In this document: piece after piece, positions 1 through 13,500 of the stretch | Numbering within the stretch: the first letter of the stretch is position 1 | Layout of the letters: every line of letters starts with the position of its first letter | Assembly (NCBI GenBank): GCA_012932295.1 | Contig: JAAONU010000004.1 | Coordinates: forward strand, 7,325,030 to 7,389,029 | Source: Cyclina sinensis | Taxonomy: Eukaryota; Mollusca; Bivalvia; Venerida; Veneridae | Direction: 5' to 3' | DNA: 64,000 bases | The notes under the pieces: model-generated | What the model was told of the DNA's origin: nothing | The model's database searches: none | Seen by the model: only the letters and a program-made list of their open reading frames with translations | Program-made: the position numbers and the translations under genes

Positions 1-19
1 TCAGACTAGCAACCTTTTT

Positions 20-120
20 GGGGTTGTTGCGATAGCCAAGTGGTCTAAGGGATTCTTACTTTGCATTGCTAGGCGGTCAGTGCCATTTGGTGTTGGTTTG
101 AACCCCTCTGGGAACTCGAT
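20..120 (+). repeat. tRNA-like SINE fragment or tRNA pseudogene
   Basis: GATAGCCAAGTGGTCTAAGG fits an A box and GGTTTGAACCCC a B box, spaced as in a class II (Leu/Ser-like) tRNA. The acceptor stem does not pair well, so a functional tRNA is unlikely. Confidence 0.5.
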
Positions 121-1329
121 TATTTATAAGTAACTGTAAAATACATATCAGCACGTAATTTTCTTTGATTTCTTGATGATTTCAGTATCTATATGCAGTT
201 ACAAAAGATTTCAAAACAAGCATTTTAACACACTGCATGCATTCTCTGATGTTATTTTTATTGTAAGCAATGAGGCTTCAGATAGGAAGAAAACTGGGTA
301 CAAGCCATGCAGATTCTGCAGGAATTTAAAACTTTACAGTGATAATCTCTATCAATAGGTGAGAAGGGTATTTATGATAAGGGAAGATCTACAGTGAGTG
401 TCAAAGGTCTAACTCTTATAGGGCTTCTTAAAATGTCAGCATCCTCTAATGACATTGCTATAATAGCAGATGACTCAGGTTACCAAATAGCTTCATCAGT
501 GGGCATTTCATTGGTGAGTATTCATGAAACTCTGATGCTGAAAATGCTGACAAATGTAGGTTTAATGAACATCTCACAGGGGTTGAGACATGAGTATATT
601 ATTTGGAACCTCAAATGTGGATAAACAATAAACAGTGGCTTAGGAAAAATCAAACACAACCAGTTATAGCAAAAAAGATTGCAAAGTTGCAAATTACATA
701 ACCTTCCCACAGTTTTCCTCTAATTAAAAGGCCCTATTAGTGCAAAATACTCAGCACACCTGCAGGGAAAAGGTTCAAAAATTAATAAGAAAAAAAATGT
801 GTTAAATTTCGCCTACAAACTGGTTAATGGGGCAGCTCATTTATTCATGACAATGCATCTGCACTCAAGAGCAATATAATACAGCAGACAAACAGGTCCA
901 GTAATTGCTACATCCTAAGTATTGGTCCAGCCTGAGTCTTCTTTTTTCTCTTACTTTGCTGAAAAAAAACATGCTGGCATGGCTTCTCTGCAGTAACAGA
1001 AACAACTTTGGGAGCATGGTGTATTAGTGTCTACACATGGAGTAAACCAAAGGCAGACTACTCTACACCTTTCTGATCCAGGATACCATGGATGGAAGGG
1101 TTTTTCTGTTAAGGGCAATATTTGGAGGAACAGGTGTAAGAAATCTATTTTTAAAATACGGTCTTTTCCCCTATTTTGTAAACTTCTCTGAATGCCCCTC
1201 ATATTTAAGAAAAAAAAAAGATTTCATATCCCAGTTTACCTGGCTACACAGATGAACATGCATGGCTGCTACATCTGAATGGTATATCTGAAATATACAG
1301 AGAGAACAATCACTGTGGTATAAATTAAT
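121..1329. other. Upstream intergenic sequence, nothing recognised
   Basis: AT-rich, short ORFs only, none with recognisable similarity or coding-like composition. Confidence 0.5.
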
Positions 1330-1445
1330 TAATCTTTACCCTGCTGGAGGCAAATGACTCTGCCTTTGTGACCACTGCAGACCATGATCTGCCTGTGCAT
1401 CGATGCAGTCAGATATGATCTGCTCAATTCACTTTTCAGTCAGTA

Positions 1446-2324
1446 TTTTTAGCTCACTTGAGCCGTAGGCTCATGATAAGCTATTAGGATCAATCAGTGT
1501 CCATTGTCCATCCTCTGTCATCCTTCGTCCATCGGATGTCCACACTTAGTTTGTTAACACTCTAGTGATCACATTTTTGCCTCAGTTGTCATGAAACTTA
1601 GTCGGGATGTTTGCCCGAGGAATTACTCGGACGAGTTTGAACATGAATTACGGTACCTGGGATGAAAAACTAGGTCACATTGCCAAAAAATAAAAAAAAA
1701 ACCTTGTTAACACACTAGAGGCTACTTTTTCAGTCCAAATATCTTGGAAATTTGTCAGAAAGGTTGTTTCAATGATTTCTAGCTCAGTTTAGAACATGGG
1801 TTATCTGGGGTCAGAAACTAGGTCCCAGAGCCCAAATATTGAAAAACCTTGTTAACACTCCAGATGTAACATTTGCAGTCCAAATAATCTGGAAATTTGT
1901 TAGAAAGGTTGCTTCGGTGATTTCTAGCTCAGATTTGAATATGGGTCATCTGGGGTCAAAAACTAGGTCACAGGGCCCAAAAATAGAAAAACCTTGTTAA
2001 CTTGCTAGAGGCTACATTTCAGTCCAAATATCCTGGAAATTTGTCAGAAAGGTTGTTTCATTGATTTCTAGCTCAAGTTCGAATATGGGTCATCAGGGGT
2101 CAAAAACAGGTCCCAGAGCCCAAATATGGAAAAACCTTGTTAACACTAGAGGAATCATTTTCAGTCCAAATAATCTAGAAATTTGTCAGAAAGGTTGTTT
2201 CGATAATTTCTAGGTCAATTTCGAATATGGGTCATCTGGGGTCAATTAACCAGGTCCATAACAACTTTGTTAAAAGCGGTCATACTCAGGTGAGTGGTAC
2301 AGGGCCATCATGGCCCTCTTGTTA
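1446..2324 (+). repeat. AGCTCACCTGAGC-family repeat, copy A
   Basis: Starts TTTTTAGCTCACTTGAGCC and ends CTCAGGTGAGTGGTACAGGG then CCATCATGGCCCTCTTGTTA. The start and end words are inverted relative to each other. The interior holds about four degenerate units of about 160 bp (AACCTTGTTAACACT, TCTGGAAATTTGTCAGAAAG). Confidence 0.7.
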
Positions 2325-3626
2325 AAAATAATACCCGCATTAATGGTAAATGGTACTGCCCAAATTGAAAGATGGGGAAGTCCGTTTTAGAAATTTAGCA
2401 GGGTAAAGGTTTTAAGCACACCAGGTCACATGTAAAGAAAGTCCTTGAAGCTTAGATCATTCTGAGTTACAAAGAAAGTCTTTGGACAAGACTAGTGAAG
2501 ATGTTATGTAACTGATTTTGAAGTTTCAAGGTCGCATGTAAAATTATTTGGAAGGATGATTCATAAATTGTAAGAGATGTTTAACACTTTCATGTCATCG
2601 GTGATTAATTGGACCTGATTTAATTTCTGATTTTATATGGCTCTGTATCATTTAATGTTAGTAAACAAAACGAATGCAATTTTTGCCGATTTATTGCCGC
2701 CAATATGTTACAAGGGCTATAGATATGCTGTAAAAGTTCAAGTAATTTGAAGAGGACAACCTTTATACAAGATAACCTTCTGAAATACTTAACTTGTTGT
2801 GAGGTTTCTGAAATGCAGAGTAGATATTTTACCACATATATAATCCTTTTTTCTGAAAATAGAAACCTTGATTAATTTTGATAAAAGTATTTAGTTTAAG
2901 TAATGTCAGTGCCACTGAATAAAAGTTTGCCATGCATTCATCGACAATTTGTTGTTAAAAGTTAGCTTAATGGCATGAGTTCAAAGATATTTACAGAAGG
3001 TTTTGTTAAAGATATGATTAATTACTCTGTTATGTAGAATCAGGTTTTTTAATTCAACGTTCAAAGACCAACAAACCTTTGATAGTAAAGATTGTATCAC
3101 AATCTGCACATCAAAGATACCAGGGAATGCAGATACCTGTACTAATTAATTTTGTTTTTAATTGAATGTCACTTCACTGATTTTGTATTGACTAAATCTC
3201 ATTATGTAATTAGTTCTACCAATTTGTAAGAAAAAAACGGTTATAAAATTGAGTCATTACTAATGCCACCAGGAGAAATTAAATTGTACTAAGTCAGTAA
3301 GTGCAGTATATTAATAGTGTTCATCTAGAGTGTTCTATAGATATTGAAAATGTTGACAGGACTGGGATAGCGACAAGACAGTTTTAATTTCTAAAGAACC
3401 CTTAGGATGAATATTAATGGGGAAGGGTTTATAACACCTTATTGGTATTTTGTACATCTTAGGTTGTTAGGAGCACATGACAAAAGTAATTCTGTGTAAA
3501 CCTATCATTTACATACACTTTGTAAAGTTTTGCGCATGTTTATATAAAGGAAAATGGGGCAACAAACCTGACAAACTAAAATGAAAAACAGTGCACGTTT
3601 TTCAATTTGTTCGACCAATGGAAATT

Positions 3627-3790
3627 TACCTTTGGTATTTGCCTGCACATCTGTGCAGTCTGATCAAGGTCTGCACCATTCGCCATTCATTAAGTAAAAT
3701 TTCAATAAGGACTGTCATAAATAATATTGGATCTATCTAAACTTAGAGATGGACAAGTCCATTTTAAGTATTTAGAATGGTAAGGGTTAA
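3627..3790. mobile_element. Diverged copy of the GATCTGCACTGGTCGCA family
   Basis: TGCCTGCACATCTGTGCAGT, TGATCAAGGTCTGCACCATT and a GGACAAGTCCATTTTAAGTA to GGTAAGGGTTAA end match the copies at 8748 and (reversed) 31935. A short piece of the same family lies at 2342-2412 and another at 1330-1440. Confidence 0.5.
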
Positions 3791-5418
3791 ACATTTTAAC
3801 AACCCGTTTCCTATTAACATGCTTTTTTCACGTACTTCGTTTTTTTTATATAAATGATGCATAACAATGGAATAAAAGGAATTTAATCAGTTTTGAACTA
3901 CTTTTTCTAATTTCCTCTGTAAATATGAAATCATTTATGTAAAGTGATTAAAAATTAAAACAAAATGTGTAAAATGTTTGTGTTTGTTTACACCCATTAT
4001 TACCTTTAATACCGTCAATATTGTAAAATGTGCAAGTGCAATATACATTTAGCTCTCATGAATATTCAACACGATGTCTTATAGTGACCTCTGCACTTTT
4101 GTACATGCAGATTGTTTTTCATTACACCTACTGTGCAATTTTCTACCAAACTGTAATTGACTACCTACTTCACACTGTTTCATCATGTAGGCAATTACGG
4201 TACTATGAATGATATTCTTGTTCTGTGAAAATCAGTATTGTTCTATAGTCAGATTTTTTTAATAGAAATGTACTATGGAAATTTCACATGTAAAATCATT
4301 AATTAAGCCTGAAACTAAACCTGACTACTGAAGCGATGCATTAGCATCGCTTTCATTGGAGATTCAACTATCAGTGATGACTGTGACGTTTATAAAGTCA
4401 TTTTGGATATGTTTAGGAAATGTTAACAATATTTAGTGTTTGAAATTATTTTTTTTCCAAAGAGATGGCAGCATTTTTCAAATTTTGAAAGAATTTATTT
4501 TAGTAAATCAGCTTTAAACAACCAGTGCTACTAACCAGGTAAATCGAATGAAATGATTTACCGATATTATTCCGCATGTGTGCCCTGGAGGCGGAGTTAC
4601 AGGGATATTGGTTTTTTGTTTAAATTCATGCGATATGTTAGTTTAGACGCTATTCTAATAATATCGTGTTGAAACTAACAAGGACATTTTTTCATAAAAA
4701 TACAAAGGATTAAAGAGAAAGTAGCCGTGAAAACAAACATATTTATTAACTCACATTTTCTCTCCAGAAACAAAAAAAAATATATGTAATTGATGGTGAA
4801 CAGTTGTTTTAATCCCAGTTTTTAATCACATACACTTGGGGTGTGGAGCTCAAAACGCCTTTAAAATCCAAATAAAATGTATATTTGTCAATCCCAGCTT
4901 TGATACCTCGCTTGGGGCGGCATCGGGATGCAAGTCGGGAAAAATAAAGAATACATTGAACTAAATTCATCTTTTATGATTATGTTTGGCTTTCACAAGT
5001 AAAGTAAAATATCCTCTCATTTTATGTAATGCATACATGTAAATTATACACACAATACACGGTAAATAATATATTCGACCCGCTGCTTTCCAGAGAAAAT
5101 GTCATCGGAAAAGTACAGTATTCCATTACGCAATTCAAGATAATTAAAGTGTACATGTATCATCAAAGATTGTGTTAAATCAGTTTCACAATGCAAAATA
5201 TTATTTAGTAGAACAAAAATGTAAAAGTACAACAACAACTGAAGCACCTACCGACAGTAATGCCATTCGATTTATGTGCATGTAGAAGTTCTTGAGTTTT
5301 TATTCCAAGCAGTTGAGTTTTGGTGTTTCGGAGTGTCAATCAATGTCGCGTGACGAAAGAGGGCGAAGACATGTAGAGAGTGTACAAAAATAAATTAAAA
5401 CACTAAGCTGGTTAAAAT

Positions 5419-5473
5419 TTATTAGTACGTATTTACAAAATTAAAATTTAATTTTGTAAATACGTACTAATAA
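5419..5473. repeat. Long AT-rich palindrome
   Basis: 24-base arms (5419-5442 and 5450-5473) around a 7-base centre. The outer part reads TTATTAGTACGTATTTAC. A perfect hairpin with no link to a gene. Confidence 0.85.
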
Positions 5474-6792
5474 ACTTTAACCTATACATAGTGCCGGGAT
5501 AACCCGTGAAAAAATTTAATATGTCTTACAAAATTTAATTAAGATTCTTTAAAGGTCATGCTACTTAAACAGTTTCTTAGACAATTTTGCCACATTTACT
5601 TGAAAATGACAGAGAGAACATGTGTATTCTAAAGAAAAAGGTTAAGCCATCAGATAACTATCTCTGCAATGTTTGTATGAAATTGACCAAGTCATCAAAC
5701 ACAAGGTCTGAAGTGAACAAGAAATACTGAACAACATTGAAATGACAGAGCCATTCATAATGATTTATAACATATTTTGAGTAAAGGTCAAGATCATACA
5801 GTCATGTACTTCTATTTGATAGTGTCACATTGAAGGTGCCATTCAAGTTATTATCAGCAATACATCAGTTTCGAGCATGACAAAAAGCTAACAGTCGGTG
5901 TTGTGAGAATGAAAAAGGGATAGAGACACAGCTAAAAGCTATGTGTGTGAAAGAATTTTTTCATACAAGCAATCTTAAATCTGAGAAATGATAGGGTAGG
6001 GATATCATCAGAAATTGAAAATTTGTTAAAAATATGTAGACTTTGTGTTGGATGAGCAGAAGGAATTTTATCATTTTACAAAACCCAAGATCTATTCTTT
6101 TGTAGGGGTTGTAGTGTGAAAGTGTAATGTATTGTGCAAAGATGATGGCCGGTACATGGTTTTAGGGATTTGATCCAAATTAAACTACTGTAAACCATGA
6201 AACTTTAGCGGATAGTATATTTTTCATTTTTCATACTGTATATAGACAATTTGGCAGTGACATATTTTCACAGAAACTCTACTCGTTAATTACGTGAAGC
6301 TAAAGTCATACAGCTAAAATACAATCATTTGTGTACATTTACGTGACCTGATCTTCAAATTTTCTTTGAATGTAATAGGAGCATGGTTGGAAGTGGTTAA
6401 GTTTCAGATTTTAAGGAGATCTGCATACATGTACTCTGTCCCTTTTCCCTGTTTTCTTCCTCTGTTTGTGCAAACTGAAAACATAAAATAGTATCTGTCA
6501 AATAAATTCATTTTTTTGTATACCGGTAAGTTTTGTATCCCTTTGATGGCCAGATCTCGATTGCAATAACATCTTAGTGGAATCAAATGTAAATTTCCAT
6601 CTTTTTTAAAATTGTGTTTCCCTATGTAGAACCAATCAATAATGATCACTGATGCTCCTGAAAAGTGTTTGTTTTTATGCTGTATCATACAGGAGCAATA
6701 AAACTGAAAGCACAGTAAGGATTGGTTTATACTAATGTGAACCTTCCTGATACCTACAAGCTAACAGCTGGATTTTAATTAATTGACAATTA

Positions 6793-8054
6793 ATTTTAGC
6801 TCACCTGAGCATGAAGTGCTCAACTGTAAGATGTTGGGATCATTGATTGTCTGGTGTGCATTCTGTGTCCTCAACAATTTAACTTAAATGACTTGTCTTC
6901 CTATACCACTAAGCAAACTTTGATTAAGCTTGCCTTGGATATTCCTTGCATTAAGCTCTACCAAAATTGTTCAAAGTACATGTATTTAATCCCAAGCAGA
7001 ACTCTGGTTGCTATAGCAACTGGAAGGAAAAAAAATAAAAACTTGGCAAAAAGTGTCAAAGCCTTGAGCCTTAAGATTTAGTATGGTGCATATTGTCTAT
7101 TGGACCTCTACAGAGTTTGCTCAAATTATATCCCAGGGGTCAAAATTGGCCCTGCCCAAGGGTCACCTGATTTAAAAAGGCTTATATACAGAACACTTAA
7201 AACACCTTCTATACCTAGAGGTTAGCTAGATATTTTGCATTGAGCATCAGCTAGAGGTCCTGTATCAAGTTTGTTTGAATTATACCCCTGGGGTCAAATT
7301 GGCCCCACCCTAGGTGAAATATTAGTGTAAAATATTGAATCTTTGAAAATCGTTTAAGATACCCTCAGCTTGAGACCTAAGATGCATGTAGCATCATCTA
7401 GAGATCTTCTACAAAGACTGTTCAAGTTATGCCCCAGCAGTTGGTTCAGTAATGGCCCTGCCACAGGTAGACACTTTGACCAAGACTTATATAGGGAAGA
7501 TTATCCAAAACTGTATCTTTTAGAGCTTCGATTTTTTTTCTTTTGTATTGTCTAGTGGACCTCTATCAAGTTTGTTAAAATTTTTTCGCTTGGGTCAAAA
7601 TTGGCTGTGTGATGGGGGTCATATTTGTGTAAAATTTTGAATCTTTAAAAATCTGCTTGTGAGAAACTGTTAACTCTAGACCTTAGATATTTGGTAAGTA
7701 GTGTTTTATAGCTAACCACTACAAAGATTGTTGTAATAATTTCACTAAGGGTGAAAATTGACCCTGCCCAGGTGTCACTTACAAAACATTGAATTTTTGT
7801 AGGAAAAACTTTGAAAATCTAGGCTGAAACTGTAAGAGCCTAGATGTTTTTTTATGTAGAATTATTAAGTTCAAGTAATGTCCTGGGGGTCAAAATTGTC
7901 CCTGCCCTGAGGGTCCTGTTGTTATGAAATATAAGATCTTTGAAAGTCTTCTATTCAGAAACTGTAATTTTTCTTCTTATGTTTACTCAACAGCTAAACC
8001 AAAGCCAGGCTGTATTCAGATGAGAGATCTAGGGCCAACATGGCCCTCTTATTA
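6793..8054 (+). repeat. AGCTCACCTGAGC-family repeat, copy B
   Basis: Begins TTTTAGCTCACCTGAGCATG and ends AGGGCCAACATGGCCCTCTT. The interior units contain GACCTCTAC..AGTTTG, GGGGTCAAAATTGG and CCCTGCCC words at a period of about 170 bp. Confidence 0.7.
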
Positions 8055-8747
8055 ATTATCTTCATCTGCAGAGTTCCCTTACAATAGTAAAAAATCTAAT
8101 ATATTAATGATGAATTACCTTGTTTTTTAATCTTTTGAAATCATTTGTTTCTAAGATTCATCCAGCAATATACTGTAACACTTGTATCAGAAATCTGAAT
8201 GATAATATATAAATCACAGTATTAGACTGTGGATTTTTTTGCTTTAATTTCCTCATCATTCTAGAAGGTTGGATGAGTGGAATTTAAAGTGCTTTTATTT
8301 ATAGTGCAGGTGCTTTGTTGTTGTTCATTTCTATATGAATATTAAGTCAGAACATGGTCTTTGGAGTAATTTGTTGGTCAGATAATCACTGGTGTATATA
8401 CTAGGATCCTCAGGGATCAAAGTGATCATGTTATGAGGGCTCAACCCAGTGCTGCCACAAGTATACATGCAGCCTTGCTTAACTGAAGCGATAAAAAAAA
8501 AATGCTTAAGTTTTGCAAGGCATAATAATCCTTTAAACAAAGGTCCCATGTGTCTGTGTTATACACTGGAACAGAACCTTAAGTGACTTGGGTGCGGGGA
8601 AACTGTCCGTTTGTTACACAACTCCTAAAACTTAAACCAAAGAATCAAACTTTGAGTGACTGATACAATGGGCATATACATGTACCTCTAAATAAAATAT
8701 CCAAGTTACATTAAATTACAAAGCTTACAGTGGTAAAAAATTGAACC

Positions 8748-8990
8748 TTAACCCTTTACTCCATAGATACGTGTTTTAACGCATATGCGACCAGTGCAGA
8801 TCCAGATCAGCCTGCACATCCATGCAGTCTGATCAGGATCTCCACTGTTCGCTTTTATATCCATTAAAGTTTTTCTGACTGAAAAGCGAACAGTGGAGAT
8901 CCAGATCAGACTGCATGGATGTGCAGGCTGATCTGGATCTGCACTGGTCGCATATGCGATTTAACACTTAACCATGTGGTAAAGGGTTAA
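8748..8990. mobile_element. 243-bp inverted-repeat (hairpin) MITE
   Basis: The two halves are near-perfect reverse complements around about 8868. The outer ends read TTAACCCTTTA and TAAAGGGTTAA. The core words are GCATATGCGACCAGTGCAGA and GATCAGCCTGCACATCCATG. The same words occur in diverged copies at 1330-1440, 3627-3790 and 31935-32132. Confidence 0.75.
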
Positions 8991-9595
8991 TAATGCATTG
9001 ACCTTTTAATACCTGGTTATTTCATTAAGTTGATGCTGCTGTTACCATGGATACACAGACTTATAACAAACTGTCAAATTATTGGTGTGAATTATGGATA
9101 ATAAATACCACAGGTACTAGGAACATAACTAATAATACAGTCTGCAAATTGATCATTTCTATATTTATTGAAATAAGAAAATGTCTTTTTTCTATGTGAC
9201 CAAAACAAAACTTTAAAAGAACAACAACAACAACAAAACCCACTTTCTTTCATAAAATGAGTTTTGTTGAATAAAGCCTTTTCAAAGACTTTTAATTCTT
9301 TGTCTGACCTGGAGGAATTCATAATATACAAGTTGAAATAGTTCATGATACCTCTGGAAATGAACTTATGACTTGTAGGAATTACTGAGTAATAACATAT
9401 TCTGTTTTAAATAAAGCATCGTCACCTGATACCACTATTACCAGTAACTTTTCCACACATGCCTTTCATAGCCTGGTGTTAATGTGGACATTTAGCACTG
9501 TATTAAAACAGATCATTCTAGATTCTGTTCAATACAAGTCACATGTTCTTGTTGTAACTCTAATTGTCACATTCTAGTATTGATGTATTTTTCAG

Positions 9596-9664
9596 CTAAT
9601 CATGTCTAATCAGGGAGAGCTCAATGTTTGAGAAGCCAGACAAAACAACTCGCAGTGACACAGG
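9596..9664 (+). other. 5' UTR part of first recognised ADCY exon
   Basis: A polypyrimidine-AG acceptor (TATTTTTCAG, ending 9595) precedes this stretch, so at least one upstream non-coding exon probably exists. A short upstream ORF (ATG 9602, stop TGA 9629-9631) lies here. An in-frame TGA at 9656-9658 fixes ATG 9665 as the first possible start of the cyclase frame in this exon. The promoter was not identified. Confidence 0.5.
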
Positions 9665-10576
9665 ATGGAAGGGGACGTCAAAATCACAATGAACAAGGCT
9701 GACATGGAAATGTTTACTGTCAGTAAAATTACAAGTAATGGTCAGGTAGCTATGGCAGAAAGAGCAGACAAGGGGCTGGAGAGTGGTTCTGACTCAGGAG
9801 TGAGGGTCAGTTACACTGGTGCAACAAACAATGGAGGAAAAAAATCTGAAACACACAGAAGACATTCAGTGTTGGAATATTTCAATATCAAAACAACAGG
9901 GAAAGTATCACCCATGCCGATTCAATCTCCATCATCAACAACTCGTAAGTCTGCATGGGAGCGTGCTCAGGATGCATTTGAAGCTGAAGATCGGCGTAAG
10001 AGGGCACGGCGGAAAGAAGTGAAACTTGAAGATATTGATGTGTTTAAAAATGAGATGTGGTTCAACCAAAGATCTTTCAGACATGTGTTTAAGACAAAAC
10101 AGTTTAAAAATCCAAAACTTGAAGCTCTCTATCAGAGATACTTCTTTAAACTTAATCAGTACAATTTGTCCATACTGATGGCCGTGTTTTGTGCAATTTC
10201 TGTGTTAATGATTTTATTTTACTACCTAAGTGGTGGGGTGCTCCCAATGCGCGGAGTGTGCCTCGGACTTATAATTGTGATATTTGTTTTTCTTGAAGTA
10301 CTTTGTAACCGAAGTTCATTTGATCAAAAGCAAGCACAGCTTGTTTGTTACGCAATTATTGTTATATTGTTTGGATTTATATGTATCATAACAGCGGACA
10401 CAGACCCTCGATCTGCATCAGACAGTGTGTGGTGTGCTATACTGTTTGTGTATATGACTTACACATTGTTGCCAGTGCGGATGCGTATAGCTGTACTAAG
10501 TGCCAATTGTATCACACTTCTGCATATCATCATTACAGTCGTTAGAAACTATGAAGATAATTCTGTTTGGAAACAG
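9665..10576 (+). CDS. ADCY5: ADCY exon 1: cytosolic N-terminus and TM1-5
   Basis: Residues 1-304. The first 165 residues are polar and cytosolic, with a basic RRHS motif at 65-68 and an acidic/basic stretch near 106-122. LYQRYFF (155-161) marks entry to the membrane domain. Helices lie roughly at 168-188, 197-214, 226-243, 255-270 and 274-294. ADPRS-like (244-250) and YTLLPVRMR (266-274) match ADCY5/6. Donor CAG|GTAAGT, phase 0. Confidence 0.95.
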
Positions 10577-13500
10577 GTAAGTTTACCTTAAATGGATAAA
10601 ATAATTTAATAAGAGCTTGTGAGCTTGACCTTTGACCCTGGGAGCCCAAAACAACTACATCTTCATCTACTTGTCATCCCAACCATCTAGTAAAGCTTGT
10701 ATTAAGGTTCTGTTGAATTATTGATTTGAAACCATTTTCAAAAGGTAGGCCACTGCAAGCTTTATTTTTAACCGTGTGAGCCCGAAACAAATAGTTCATT
10801 TCAACTTTTCACCATGTCTGACATCTTGAAAAGTTTGAAGGTGCTATCAACAGTTATTCTTGAGTTATTGAAAGGAAACTGTTTTCAGGGTCAAAGGTCA
10901 AGCTGACAAGAGCTGACACTTTGAAAACAGGTTCTGATCAAAAATTTAAGAACAACTGCTGCCAAAGCTCTTGAACTTTCCAGGATGATTGGAAGTCATG
11001 GGTAGATGAATCCAGTTGCTTTTCAGGCTCACGTGGTAAGTCAGTAACTCAAGAACAACTACTCTTTCACAGGATGGTTAGACATGATGAGTGAATAAAC
11101 AGAATTTGTTTTGTTAGGCTCGTAGGGTCAAAGTTCAAGCTTGCAGTGGCCTATGCTTAGAAAGTGGTTTCCTGTTGAGTTAAAGTCCATACACACAGTA
11201 AATGTTCAGCCGTCTTGTAAATTAGAATTAATAAATACTTCCATCCCTTCAGAAAAATCTGTAAAGGAAAATATATGTCCATGTGTAGTTGTGAACTTAA
11301 ATTTTGACTGGACCTGAGTCTCAAAAAAAAAATTGTGGTGTTTCACTCAATTGGAGTAAAGCTTTTTCCCTATCAAAAATATTTAAGGATCCAGTCGTCA
11401 GTGCATATATTGTTATCTTTTTTTTTAATGTTATATTTAGGGTCATTTTGACCAGTAACACAAGTTTCACTATAGAGCTCAGATTCAGATAGTTTAGTGT
11501 TGAATTGTAGTGGAAATATAGCAGAAGTTACTTCCCTTTATATTAGAAAACTCTGTTCTGTTAGTTTATACGTTTTATAAAAAGCTGATTTATTCTTACT
11601 TTGATTTGCCTCTCTTTTGTTTTCAGATTGTCAGTAACATTCTTGTATTTATATGTGCCAACATTGCTGGGATATTTACCCATTATCCTACAGAAGTCGC
11701 TCAGAGAAAAGCTTTCTTAGAAACGCGGAGATGTATTGAAGCCCGTCTTACAACACAGAGAGAAAATCAGGAACAGGTAAACATAGTGCAAAATTCTGTA
11801 CTGAAGAAAAGACATAACTGTGTTTATAAAAACATTTTAATGTAGCTGGTTATCTTTTTAGGCACATTAAGGAGGGCATATAGATTTTGACCTGTCTTTC
11901 CATCAAGCCATCATTACATCTGAAAACTGTAACATTGCCAATAACTTCCTTATTACACCCCTACTAAACGGTGGCTCTTTCACATTTTGGTGATCTGTTT
12001 AAATGAGAGCCCTCGACACTTCCGTTGTAGAGCCCTTGACCAAAACAAGGCTGAAAAGGGTAAGCACGTTTTATAAAAATATACGTTTTAAAAGAGCATG
12101 CTTGTTTTTCAAAAATCGAAGAATGTCATGCCACGTAGAACATTTTTCTCATTATTTTAGATGCAGTTCCGATAAGAAATACTCCATAATGACGTTGCTA
12201 GAACTTGTACCAAATATCAACTCGTGTGTTTTCTTTTACAAGGAGACACATCTTGAGTGATTTCTTTACCGTGAAATAGATGCTGGCCCACATAATCGTC
12301 ATGTAACATTGTTCCAACCTCCTCTTTGGCTCAGCACTAAAAATATTTCACAGAGCTCGGTTAAAAACAAGATACTCACATTCTTTCAAATGTGATCGAG
12401 CCATCGACAATGTGATGGCGCCATCGGCAATGTGAAAGAGCCCTCGAAAATGTGATTTCGATTTTTGAAAAACAAGCATGCTCTTTAATAACGTATATTT
12501 TTATAAAATATGCTTACCTTTTTCAGCCTTGTTTTGGTCGAGGGCTCTACAACGGAAGTGTCGAGGGCTCTCATTCAAACAGATCACCAAAATGTGAAAG
12601 AGCCACCGTTTAGTAGGGGTGTATTAGTAAATGAATTTTATATCATGTCTAAAAACAACACTCCTTTGGATAAGACCGTCCCACTGACGTATATTTATTT
12701 GACTTTGACCCCTGAATGACCTTAACCTCGAAGGTCCAATTTTCAGAAATATGACAAATAATTTTTTACCTTGACCTCTTAGTGACCTTGACATTGTGTT
12801 CGAATTGTGAAAAATTGTTTACAAAAGTCAAACAAGGAAAGCAAATATTTAAAATAATTAGTTTGAGCAGTTGAAATTTTGCCGTTACACTGAACTGCAG
12901 TTTCTACATTATGATGTCGCAGCAATTAACCCTGCCCTAAAGCCTTTTCAGTGATGGATTGACTTGTATGAAAACACTGTCACTTCTGTACTTTGATTTA
13001 ACCAAAAGAAAGAAAAATCAGGTAAGCTTTGCTGCTTTGTTTTCTGAGCATGGCTATCTGATTTGACTTTTGACCTACGTAAATAGCCAATCCTTATTGT
13101 GGTTGGAAATGATATAATCTCAGATGAATTTTAAAAATTATTTCAGTGGTCATTAGTAACAAACTGTGCAAGTAAAGCAATTTTTAGAGGCTCATATTTG
13201 GTGCCTTTAGGTGGCTTCAAAGAAAAAACTATTTTGCTATTACAATGTTCTGTGTTATTTACAGACATGGTTGACTGTTATTCACAATTCTGTAATGAAA
13301 AAAGTTGCCCAAAAAAAATGTAAATTACAGATAATTATCAAATACGTTGTTTAACTTACTATGTGCAGAAAATCAGTATGACAAATTATATTTGTTTTGT
13401 ATCTGAACTGAAGTTAAAATAATTATTATAGACTTGGATTTTGTCACTAGAACAGGTGAAATATGTCACACATGATTGATATTTTTTAAAAATGTATGCA

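Larger units (their letters stand above)
2413..6792. other. Intergenic sequence without recognised gene
   Basis: Apart from the repeat copy at 3627-3790, the hairpin at 4334-4352 (GCGATGCATTAGCATCGC) and the palindrome at 5419-5473, I see nothing I can name. Short ORFs (for example 6404-6688 minus) look random. Confidence 0.5.

Noticed and set aside
20..120. Functional tRNA gene at the window start
   Set aside because: A and B boxes are present but the acceptor stem does not pair and no clear anticodon arm is seen.
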